A stretch of DNA of 64,000 bases. Source: Trichomonas vaginalis G3. Its lineage: Eukaryota > Parabasalia > Trichomonadida > Trichomonadidae. This document shows positions 8,427 through 16,608 of this stretch, piece after piece. A program made the position numbers and the translations under genes. The stretch is taken from NCBI RefSeq assembly GCF_026262505.1, contig NC_067205.1, positions 7,192,001 through 7,256,000 of the forward strand, in the 5' to 3' direction. Positions within the stretch are counted from its first letter, which is position 1, and every line of letters starts with the position of its first letter. The notes under the pieces are model-generated. The model saw only the letters and a program-made list of their open reading frames with translations. It did not search any database and was not told where the DNA came from.

Positions 8427-11057
8427 ATGACTATTGCTGCATATGCGTATGAAACAAATGAAGCAAGAAGAGCACATGAACTAGTAAACGAAAACTCAAC
8501 TTTAACCATTGAAGGCAATGATTTAGTCATTGACGATGGAAAAACTAAAAAAGTCATTGATTTCGATACTTTTAACACTTATGACCCATTCATTACAATA
8601 AGTAAAGTTCCTATCATAAATGATGGAACGGTGCAATATATAAATTCTACAGTAGATGCCTCATTAGTGAAAGTATTAAATGTTCTCATTGAATTGTTAA
8701 AGAGCTTTCGATTTGACGACAACATTAAATGCTTAAAGAATTTAGTCATGAATGAGAAACAAATTCTTGGCGTTGCTGGTAGCAGTAATGATGTACACCT
8801 TATGACATTAGAATATTATAACGAACATAAAGATGAACTGAAAGGAGAGAAGGGTGACACCGGACCTCAAGGACCTCAAGGACCACAAGGAATAAGGAAT
8901 ACAAGGAATACAAGGAATACAAGGAATACAAGGACCTCAAGGCGAGAACGGTTTGGATGGTGTAGATGGAAAGGATGGAAAAACTGCTAAATCATGGATA
9001 TGGAACCTTATAAATACTGGTTTAACAGCTGCTTCATATGGAGTTCTTCAATACCAAATCGGAAAGATATGGGCGGTACTTGGTGAAGAAGTTTTAAATG
9101 ACGTTAAAAATGCTTTGAACTTCATTTCAAATGGTTCGGATACTATTAAAACTTTATCTGGTTGGATGCAAGAAACAAGGAGTCAAATAGATACTGTAAG
9201 ACGTATAGCAAACAATGCACGTACGGGATTGGATACTTTACGACAAGCACAAAATACACTAAAGGAAGCAAATGATATTCTTGGCTCAGTATCAGACATG
9301 CATGAAGATTGGCTTAAAGGTATTGACAAATCTTTAAAAAATCACAGTCAGTCTATTGCTGACTACAAGAAAAGTATAGATTTTTTACATAGTGCTATGG
9401 ACGTACATGATGGAAGCATAAGGAACTTACTTAATGCTAACAATAACTTACCAGGAACTATTAAAGCATTTATAAAGTCCTTTGTAAAACCTGGTGCTCT
9501 AACATTTAGGTCTTTGAGAGCAAGAGCATTGAAGTCAAGAGATGCAGAAACTCCAACAGAACCTACAGAAGGAACTGAAACAACAGAAACTCCAGAAGAA
9601 CCACCAAAACCAACAGCTAATGAAATATTGTTCGAATATTTTCCAAGGTACTCTGTTCTCATTGCATACATTCAAGAAATACTTAAGAAAGCAGACTTGA
9701 CTTTAGGAGATGATGAAAGTTCTGTATATCTTTCGTTCCAGTTTCAAATAGCAGAACTTTTGAGACAGATATGCTTAATGTATGACAACATCTCTGATTT
9801 CACAAGATATGATGACGACCATGACCCCGAACACGGTGAAGAAGAAGTTTTACAAACATCCATTAAGACAGGAAAGGTTTTAACACAAAGTCTCATTATT
9901 GACACCAAAGATGGTGAAGTGGATGTTCTTCAAGAGCTGAAGAAAAATACTTCTGGGAGGTGGTGGTAGGCATGAACTTGAAATAAATGAGATAGAAGAG
10001 AAATTAGCCGAAAAAGCAGATAAAGAACATAAACACAATATCTCCGATATAAATGAACTTCAAGCTACATTAAATAGTAAAGCGGACAAAAATGAACTTG
10101 ACGCAATGAACAAAGTTTTGAAATCTCATAAACACAACATCTCCGATATAAATGAACTTCAAGCTACATTAGACAGTAAAGCTGACAAGAACCATACACA
10201 TAAATCCTTCACTACTGTTAGAGCAGACGACATAATACTGAACTTTGACCTTGGTTCAAGTGCACCATTAGAAAATCCAAGTACAAGCGTAAAAGATACT
10301 CTTAACAATTTAGATAAGAGTTGCAGGAATATTGAAAGTCATGCCAGAAACTTTGAAGCACATGAACTACCAACAATGTTAGATAAGAAAGCTGACAAGA
10401 ACCATACACATAAATCCTTCACTACTGTTAGAGCAGACGACATAATATTGAACTTTGACCTTGGTTCAAGTGCACCATTAGAAAATCCAAGTACAAGCGT
10501 AAAAAACTCTTAACAATTTAGATAAGAGTTGCAGGAATATCGAAGATCATGCCAAGAAACTTTGAAGCATATGAACTACCCGCAATGTTAGATAAGAAAG
10601 CAGACAAAACAGAGCTTCAAACATTAAAGACTCAGATTCTTGAAACATTATATCTTATAGGTTCTATTTATACGTCAATGAATTCAACAAATCCAGAAAA
10701 GTTTTAGGTTTTGGTACTTGGGAACAGATTGTAGACAAATTCTTATACTGTGCTAACTCTTCAAAGCAAACAGGAGGTCGAAGAAAAATTACTGAAGCAA
10801 ACTTACCTGCGCACACTCATACAGGAACTACAAACTTTTCTGGCGACCATAGCCACTCATTAAGAGACCATCCATTATACAACTCAGAATATAAAGCTGG
10901 CAATGACGTTTTATCTCCATCTTAAACAATGCAGCAAAAAAGACTTTTCGACCAACTGAACCAGGAGGAAATCATGTCCATACTTCACAACAAATCCAAC
11001 AGGCTCGGGTGCAGATTATATGCCCACCATTTATGACTGTATTCGCATGGTATAGAG
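8427..11057 (+). pseudogene. Polinton phage-tail-fibre-like gene region (collagen, coiled, collar parts), broken
   Basis: Read in order, this region holds a globular N-terminal part, then a collagen-like Gly-x-y run (GEKGDTGPQGPQGPQG near 8850-8890). A helical trimer-like segment follows (about 9000-9500). After it come two near-identical repeats built around KADKNHTHKS and ILNFDLGSSAPLENPSTSV (about 10030-10510). A C-terminal domain (about 10690-11050) has G-T-W-E-Q, LPAHTHTG, GDHSHS and a final MTVFAWYR. Paired H-x-H motifs with that ending resemble the collar/receptor-binding part of phage short tail fibres. This suggests a trimeric spike for host attachment. The region looks broken, with about three or four breaks, so one original gene or two adjacent genes cannot be told apart. 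Confidence 0.6.
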
Positions 11058-11105
11058 TTCAATGAACGCGCTTGAGCCTAGAATAAAATCTTTAATTTTA
11101 CATAA

Positions 11106-12183
11106 ATGAGCTTGAAAGAAGTATTCGAACAACATCCATGGAGGTCATTTAAGAAGTTCAATGAAGCTGCAAAAGATCGGGGATTTACTAACAGAGCTGA
11201 AGTGAAAAGGTCTTTGACAAAAATGTTGTACATCAAACAAAAATAAACCCTTACGACTACTTTTTACCAATTTACTCCATCACTCCTGACGCATACCAAT
11301 TTGACACTCTCTCATTCAAAGCAGAAAAGGAGACATAAACCATTCCTCATCTTCATTAATGTTAACACTCGTAAAGCATATGCATATCCAATGAAAAATA
11401 AAGGAACTCGTGAAGTGTTAAGAGTTTACAAAAGTTTGTAGCAGAACATAGCCCAAGTACTTTAACATCAGACAAGACAGTGCATACCTCAGCAACGAAA
11501 TCACAGATTTTCTCATTAAGCATAACATAACTCACTACACTACTGAAGACCATAACCATAACATACTCGGCATCATAAACCGCTTCATAAGGACTCTCAG
11601 AGATTTAAACCAAGAGCGAGACTTTATCGAAGAAACAATGAAACATTTTCTCGAAGTATATAATTCCTCAACACATTCTACAACAGACATACACCAAATT
11701 CAATGACACAACAACAAGAGAAAATATATACAAAAGAAACGAAGTCAAACACAAAATATCAGAAATTCAACACAATTTACCCTCATTCCTGGTACAAAGT
11801 TCGTGTAGTCTTGACGACAAACCGTTGACAAAGAAACGTTTAAGGTTAAGTAGAAACTATTATATCGTAGACTCTACGCAAGGTAATGGATATCTTATAA
11901 AAGCTGCCGACGACTCTATTGCGTTTTACCTCGACATAAATTAGTCGAAAGTAGTAATGGCAAACTTGCTGAAACCATTGACGAAGCAAAGCGAGGAGTG
12001 GTTATTGAAAACTTGACTATAACATAAACGATGACACTTATAAAGTAAGATATTGAAGGAGGCGTTGAAGATGTTATACCATCTAAGAACTTGAGAGAGT
12101 CAAAGCCAACACATCTGGGACCATTAGAGCGGGAGTATTGGAAAGACAAAAACATGCCAGAAAGAATAAGAAAATTCTTCTAA
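11106..12183 (+). pseudogene. INT: Polinton retroviral-type integrase, broken
   Basis: The translated remains show an N-terminal helical region and a core with the D, D and E neighbourhoods of rve integrases (FDTL; SDQDSAYLSN; an N-R-F-I-R-T-L-R helix). A C-terminal beta-barrel or chromo-like part ends in REYWKDKNMPERIRKFF. This is the family of integrase that inserts Polintons with 6-bp duplications. It looks broken, with several breaks. It reads rightward and is followed by the long non-coding repeat block. Confidence 0.75.
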
Positions 12184-12264
12184 ACTTTTTCGTTGGATGT
12201 AAATCAGACATGAATGAGAACAGTCATGATATCATTAATGGTACCATTTATTTTAACATAAAGA

Positions 12265-12291
12265 CGCAAAGCGGCGAGGACGAAGTCCATG
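12265..12291 (+). repeat. Dispersed double hairpin, copy 2
   Basis: CGCAAAGCG stem-loop followed by GGACGAAGTCC (perfect stem, GAA loop) and CATG. Same family as 4493-4519, 16775-16803 and 20458-20485. Confidence 0.7.
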
Positions 12292-12463
12292 ACCAAAAAT
12301 ATGTTTAGGGTAGATGGTTAGATCTAACCTCATTTCTACCCTCATTTCTACCCTCATTTCTACCCTCTTGAATTTTCATGAATTTTCCCGAAATAAAAAA
12401 TAAAGTTAGTTTTATTTTATTTATTTTGTATTTTTTTGTATGTAAAGACATGATTTCAGGGAT

Positions 12464-12501
12464 TTTTTTGACGAAGTGTCAATCTTCACTTCGTCAAAAA
12501 A
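12464..12501. repeat. Long hairpin, copy A
   Basis: TTTTTTGACGAAGTG, an 8-nt spacer and CACTTCGTCAAAAAA form a 15-bp perfect stem. The same hairpin recurs at 12569-12606, with the following ATAACAGTTATCTAATGAAA also duplicated. Confidence 0.85.
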
Positions 12502-12568
12502 TAACAGTTATCTAATGAAAAAGTGTCATTTTTTGTATTTTTTGTATGTAAAGACAATGATTTCAGGA

Positions 12569-12606
12569 TTTTTTGACGAAGTGTCAATCTTCACTTCGTC
12601 AAAAAA
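12569..12606. repeat. Long hairpin, copy B
   Basis: Second copy of the 15-bp stem hairpin at 12464-12501, within a roughly 105-bp direct duplication that also includes the ATGTAAAGACA leader end. Confidence 0.85.
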
Positions 12607-13069
12607 TAACAGTTATCTAATGAAAAAGTGTCATTTTTTTTGTATTTGACGAGAATGTCGGGTAGATGGTTAGATCTAACCTCATTTCTAACCTCATTTC
12701 TACCCTCTTGAATTTGTCAAGACTTCTTCGTAAATGTTTTGTCAAGACTTCTTCGTAAATGTTTTTTCACCTCTTTTTTCACCTCTTGAATTTTCATGAC
12801 TTCTTCGTAAATGTTTTGTCAAGACTTCTTCGTAATGAGTGTAAAGGACCCAAAAATAATGTTTAGGTGAAGAGGTTAGATCTAACCTCATTTCTACCCT
12901 CATTTCTACCCTCTTGAATTTTCATGACTTCTTCGTAAATGTTTTGTCAAGACTTCTTCGTAATGAGTGTAAAGGACCCAAAAATATATTTTAGGGTAGA
13001 TGGTTAGATCTAACCTCATTTCTACCCTCATTTCTACCCTCTTGAATTTTCATGAATTTTCCCGAAATA

Positions 13070-13122
13070 AAAAATAAAGTTAGTTTTATTTTTTTTATTT
13101 TTTTTATTTTGTATGTAAAGAT
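13070..13122 (+). promoter_or_regulatory. Polinton leader A (GTTAGTTTTATTTT...ATGTAAAGA)
   Basis: A T-rich leader ending TTTTGTATGTAAAGAT directly before the ATG at 13123. It is nearly repeated before the next two genes (14181-14230 and 14875-14932). Each copy carries ATG followed at once by TAA (here 13113-13118), a minimal start-stop upstream frame. It is probably the shared promoter and 5' leader of this gene set. Confidence 0.6.
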
Positions 13123-14064
13123 ATGATTTCAACAATCGGCACAACAGCAATACAAACAACTACAGCACCAAACTCGTTAGTCATGAATCCAACATCTATG
13201 TTAGTAGAGATGAAAAGCTTCATTCCTTCTTCATATACTTTTGAAACAGAAATCCAGAAGATAAAGCAAGAACTTTTAACAAGTAATTTAGACTGTAGTG
13301 CGAAAGATGAAACAAATGAACAGTATCTTTATGAAATGCAGGACATTATTGACCATTTACCTAAACTACCTGAAATCCAACAACAAAAACTCACTATTCC
13401 TGAATTCGACGAAATTGAAGTGAAACCAACTGACTCAGTAGAAATAAAGAAGTTCATTCGTAAGGTAAACTATGAGTTTCTAGGATTTCATTGCAACCAT
13501 AAGGTTATGGACAAAGATTGCGACATGGTATATAAGAATGTTTCTGACATATATAAATCTGAAGAATTTAAGACCTACGACAACTTTGTTTCGTTAGTTG
13601 CTGAATGTGTATGGCAGATAAGAGATGAAGATAGAAGAGGTAAAGTATGGAACAAACAAATAAGACCCGCTATGTTTGAGATGAAGAGAGCAATTGACGC
13701 TTTAGTTGTTTTAGCTGGTTTTATTTCAATGTATAACGCAAAAATGAACCCGCAATGTTCTAAATGTAAAGCAGCAATGAGGAGATATAACTACTCCGTC
13801 AAAGAGATAGAAAGAATGAGAAACGACTATGCAGACTTAAAGAAAGAAGCAGAAAAACCAGCAGAAGATAAAATGGACATGTTAGAATTTCTGAACAAAA
13901 ACTATCCAACAGCAGAAGATTTCCTTCTATCTGACGTCAAGAAGAAATATAAAGAAACTTTCGGTATCGTTAAAACTTTTGACATACTGACAGAAGAAAT
14001 AGAAGCTACGAAACTGTTTAGGATTTCAAATATACATCGTACAATTCATGTAAAACGGTTGTGA
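13123..14064 (+). CDS. Polinton protein of unknown function (313 aa)
   Basis: A 313-residue, mostly helical, Lys/Glu-rich protein. One CSKC pair (middle, about residue 212) and further scattered Cys/His residues (FHCNHK near 126) could bind metal, but no complete zinc-finger pattern is clear. A coiled-coil-like stretch follows (KEIERMRNDYADLKKEAEK). It follows the repeat block and uses leader A, as do the two KilA-N genes after it, so it may belong to an early or regulatory set. No family recognised. It looks whole. Confidence 0.55.
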   Translation: MISTIGTTAIQTTTAPNSLVMNPTSMLVEMKSFIPSSYTFETEIQKIKQELLTSNLDCSAKDETNEQYLYEMQDIIDHLPKLPEIQQQKLTIPEFDEIEVKPTDSVEIKKFIRKVNYEFLGFHCNHKVMDKDCDMVYKNVSDIYKSEEFKTYDNFVSLVAECVWQIRDEDRRGKVWNKQIRPAMFEMKRAIDALVVLAGFISMYNAKMNPQCSKCKAAMRRYNYSVKEIERMRNDYADLKKEAEKPAEDKMDMLEFLNKNYPTAEDFLLSDVKKKYKETFGIVKTFDILTEEIEATKLFRISNIHRTIHVKRL

Positions 14065-14095
14065 AAAAACAGGTGAAAAAAGAGGGTAGAAATGA

Positions 14096-14109
14096 GGTTA
14101 GATCTAACC
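14096..14109. repeat. GGTTAGATCTAACC palindrome between Polinton genes
   Basis: One of seven copies in the element (also 3818, 12316, 12668, 12874, 13002, 24547). Here it sits in the short spacer after the gene ending at 14064, embedded in AGAAATGAGG...CTTCTACCC. Confidence 0.85.
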
Positions 14110-14180
14110 TTCTACCCTAAACATTATTTTTGCTGAATTCAGCAACAAAAATCGTGAATTTCCTTAAGACAGAAAAAATA

Positions 14181-14230
14181 AAGTTAGTTTTATTTTTATT
14201 TATTTTTTTATTTTGTATGTAAAGACATAT
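14181..14230 (+). promoter_or_regulatory. Polinton leader A, second copy
   Basis: AAGTTAGTTTTATTTTTATT continues through a T-rich run to TTTTGTATGTAAAGACATAT before the ATG at 14231. The ATG-TAA start-stop is at 14217-14222. Confidence 0.6.
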
Positions 14231-14842
14231 ATGTCAAACATTGAGTTTGAAACAGTTAGAAAGATAGACAATGACACCAAATTGGTTAGAATAGGTGATT
14301 TAAACGTAAGATACTCAAAGAAATACAACAAATATTCTTTGTCAGACATTATATTTCCATCTGGAAAGAAAACACACGACTGGGTTAGAAATGCTTCAAC
14401 TCAGAAAATTTTGACAAGAAATCCTGAGCTTATGATATCAGTAAGATTCTATGGAACTACAGCATATCTCATCGACAAAAGTCTTATACCAATAGTTTTG
14501 TTATGGATTGACCCAGTTGTTGGATATAACTTCATAACTTATGGTTCATTCGATACGGAACGTTGCAGTGAAGGCTTACTTTACATCGTTCAGAAACCGA
14601 AGGACTTCAACACAAAAAGATATAAGATAGGAAGGACATATAATATAACTCAAAGATATGACAGTACAGTCAATAGAGTCAAGGTTGTGTTCGTTAATGA
14701 TATGAGAGCCGCAGAAACAGAACTACTCGAAAAGTTTGAGAAAATGTATGGTGCTCCCATAAAAGGTAAAGAAACGTTTGAAGTAGATGAGATAGATAAA
14801 GCTATAAAATTATTTGACGAAGTTGCTGAAAAATACATGTAA
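14231..14842 (+). CDS. Polinton KilA-N + T5orf172 (GIY-YIG-like) protein
   Basis: 203 residues from the ATG after leader A. The N-terminal half matches the KilA-N DNA-binding fold: YSLSDIIFPSGKKTHDWVRN (about residues 38-57), then a helix. The C-terminal half (about 115-185) reads GLLYIVQKP, then YKIGRTYNITQRY, then a helix with A-A-E-T-E-L-L-E-K-F. This is the pattern of T5orf172, a GIY-YIG-nuclease-related domain. The same fusion is found in Bro-like genes of large DNA viruses and phages. It probably acts on DNA as a regulator or nuclease. It is followed by a second KilA-N gene under the same leader. It looks whole. Confidence 0.75.
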   Translation: MSNIEFETVRKIDNDTKLVRIGDLNVRYSKKYNKYSLSDIIFPSGKKTHDWVRNASTQKILTRNPELMISVRFYGTTAYLIDKSLIPIVLLWIDPVVGYNFITYGSFDTERCSEGLLYIVQKPKDFNTKRYKIGRTYNITQRYDSTVNRVKVVFVNDMRAAETELLEKFEKMYGAPIKGKETFEVDEIDKAIKLFDEVAEKYM

Positions 14843-14874
14843 AGCGTTTATTTTTGGTCTTTTGTGAAAGATAG

Positions 14875-14932
14875 AAAAAATAACGCTAATTTTATTTTTA
14901 TTTATTTTTTTATTTTGTATGTAAAGACAGAT
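14875..14932 (+). promoter_or_regulatory. Polinton leader A, third copy
   Basis: The T-rich leader ends TTTTGTATGTAAAGACAGAT before the ATG at 14933, with the start-stop ATG-TAA at 14919-14924. Confidence 0.6.
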
Positions 14933-15759
14933 ATGTCAACAACAGAGAACACAACAACTGCTATCGTTCATGAAGCCATAAATGAAGAATACGAATACAT
15001 ACAGTATAACACAATTGAGACTCATTCGTTCAGTCAAAGATGACATGTACCAAATGCAAAGTATAATGAATGCTCTTCTTTCTACAAAGCAAGCATATCA
15101 TTGGTTTGAAAACCAACAGGCAAAAGAACTTTTAGAAGAATTTCCTCATATGATTGCTTCCCTCGGAAAACCGAGGGAAGAGATTCCGTACGAAAATCGC
15201 AAGAATTTGGCACCTGGTTTGAAAGGTTATTATGTTCATAGACTTCTTGTAAATGCTGTAGCAATGTGGGCTTCACCTCGTTATGCTTGTTATATTTTCA
15301 TGATGTTAGATGAACTATATAAAGCAGAACGTGGAGAGATGGAAAAGAAACTTCAAGCAAAAGATGAAGTCATTGAATCCAAAGACAAAAGCATACAGAA
15401 AAGAATACCACGTTCAGTACCAAAAGGAAAGGAAAAGAGTTTATAAGTATATGATTTACGCTGAAGAGTTGGAGAAAGAAGAAGATAGAGATATGGTTAT
15501 GTTGCATTTAGTCAGAAGAAATAACAAAAGCTTTTACGACCTTGCTAAGATTTACAAATCTGACAGAAACTGGTTCTATCGTGAAAACTTACCGATTTCA
15601 ATGACACCGAATGAGCAAATAAAGGAAATTGTCAAAAATACTCTTCCTCAAACACACTATGACATCAAAGGTTGCACAATACTTACATTCAAAGAAGACT
15701 TACCATTACTGAAGGAAAAGATAACAGAATATTTCGACAACTTCAAAGAGGAAGAATAA
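14933..15759 (+). pseudogene. Polinton KilA-N gene, broken
   Basis: The central part carries a second KilA-N-type domain: AYHWFENQQAKELLEEF followed by G-Y-Y-V-H-R-L-L-V-N-A-V-A-M-W-A-S. This is the form common in pox- and mimivirus-like N1R/p28 proteins. A lysine-rich linker and a C-terminal helical part with R-R-N-N-K-S-F-Y-D-L follow. It uses leader A. The gene looks broken, with one or two breaks. Confidence 0.65.
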
Positions 15760-15812
15760 AAAATCTAAGCTAATTTTATTTTTTTATAAAATTTTATCTC
15801 ATATGAAAGAAC

Positions 15813-16028
15813 ATGAATTTAGAATATTCGGAACTCATGACAGAAGAAGAGAACGAACAACATGTAAAAGATTATGCAAAATTTCTGAAGACATACAAAG
15901 CATTTAAACAATATCTAAATGCTTCTAAAGATTATGCAAAATTTCTGAAGGTATATAAAGCTTATGAAAAAGCGTATGAAAAGTTTATACATTGGGGAAT
16001 TGTTGTAAAATATCCATATGAAGACTAA
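15813..16028 (+). CDS. Small Polinton protein with internal repeat
   Basis: 71 residues, with KDYAKFLKTYKAFKQYL repeated as KDYAKFLKVYKAYEKAY, a direct internal duplication of a Tyr/Lys-rich amphipathic helix. The start follows a T-rich leader. No known family; it converges with the gene at 16047-16520. Confidence 0.5.
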   Translation: MNLEYSELMTEEENEQHVKDYAKFLKTYKAFKQYLNASKDYAKFLKVYKAYEKAYEKFIHWGIVVKYPYED

Positions 16029-16046
16029 CAAAAAATATATTTTTGC

Positions 16047-16520
16047 TTAAATAGCTTCAGGGTCTATTTCTTCAACCATTTCACTTCCTTCGTCAATGTC
16101 AATAGAAGCTTCTTCAACCTTTGGTAAGAATTTCTGTATAACATCTTTGTTCGTTATTGTCTTCAGAGATGAAGGATAATATTTCACATTTGTTTCACCC
16201 TTCTTATATTCTTTCTGTTCGGAAAGATTTAAAGCAATACTGAAGAAGTCAATGTTAGAGTTCTTTATAACAGTATAATGAGTATCTTTGACATTCACGA
16301 AGAAACTCTTTTGTTTCAAAACTACTGCTAACTCTTGTGAAGTATAACGTTTGCGGTCAATGACAATAGCTAATGGTCTGACATACTGACCAAACTTAGA
16401 TTCTTTCACAAACTTCTTGTTAAAGATAACATTAACGTTTGAAGCACCATTGAACTCATTCTTGATGGCAGTAGCGAGAGCATTGTATGAAAAGAACTTG
16501 CAATCTTGCATGTGTTTCAT
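16047..16520 (-). CDS. Polinton protein of unknown function (157 aa)
   Basis: A 157-residue protein of mixed alpha/beta appearance with an acidic C-terminal tail (EEASIDIDEGSEMVEEIDPE). It reads leftward while its neighbours read rightward. I recognise no motif. The ATG at 16520 is used; an ATG three codons in is equally possible. It looks whole. Confidence 0.5.
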   Translation of the reverse strand: MKHMQDCKFFSYNALATAIKNEFNGASNVNVIFNKKFVKESKFGQYVRPLAIVIDRKRYTSQELAVVLKQKSFFVNVKDTHYTVIKNSNIDFFSIALNLSEQKEYKKGETNVKYYPSSLKTITNKDVIQKFLPKVEEASIDIDEGSEMVEEIDPEAI

Positions 16521-16608
16521 TAAAAATAAAAATATTAAATTATTTGAAAAATAACTTTAAAAAATCTAATCTAATTTTTCAAAAAAATTTTTTTATTTCC
16601 TACTAAAG

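Larger units (their letters stand above)
12184..13069. other. Polinton non-coding repeat block (palindromes, hairpins, leader copies)
   Basis: About 0.9 kb without a gene, built from repeated modules. There is one double hairpin (12265-12291) and four copies of GGTTAGATCTAACC (12316, 12668, 12874, 13002), each followed by CTCATTTCTACC-type strings. Two long hairpins occur (12464-12501, 12569-12606), as do at least five copies of CTTCTTCGTAAATGTTTT-like units. Two truncated copies of the leader used by the gene at 13123 are also present. This looks like a control or replication region that has duplicated itself. Confidence 0.7.

Noticed and set aside
12184-13069. CRISPR-like array in the Polinton repeat block
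   Set aside because: Repeats are of several kinds, spacing is irregular and the intervening sequence is itself repeated; the host is a eukaryote.
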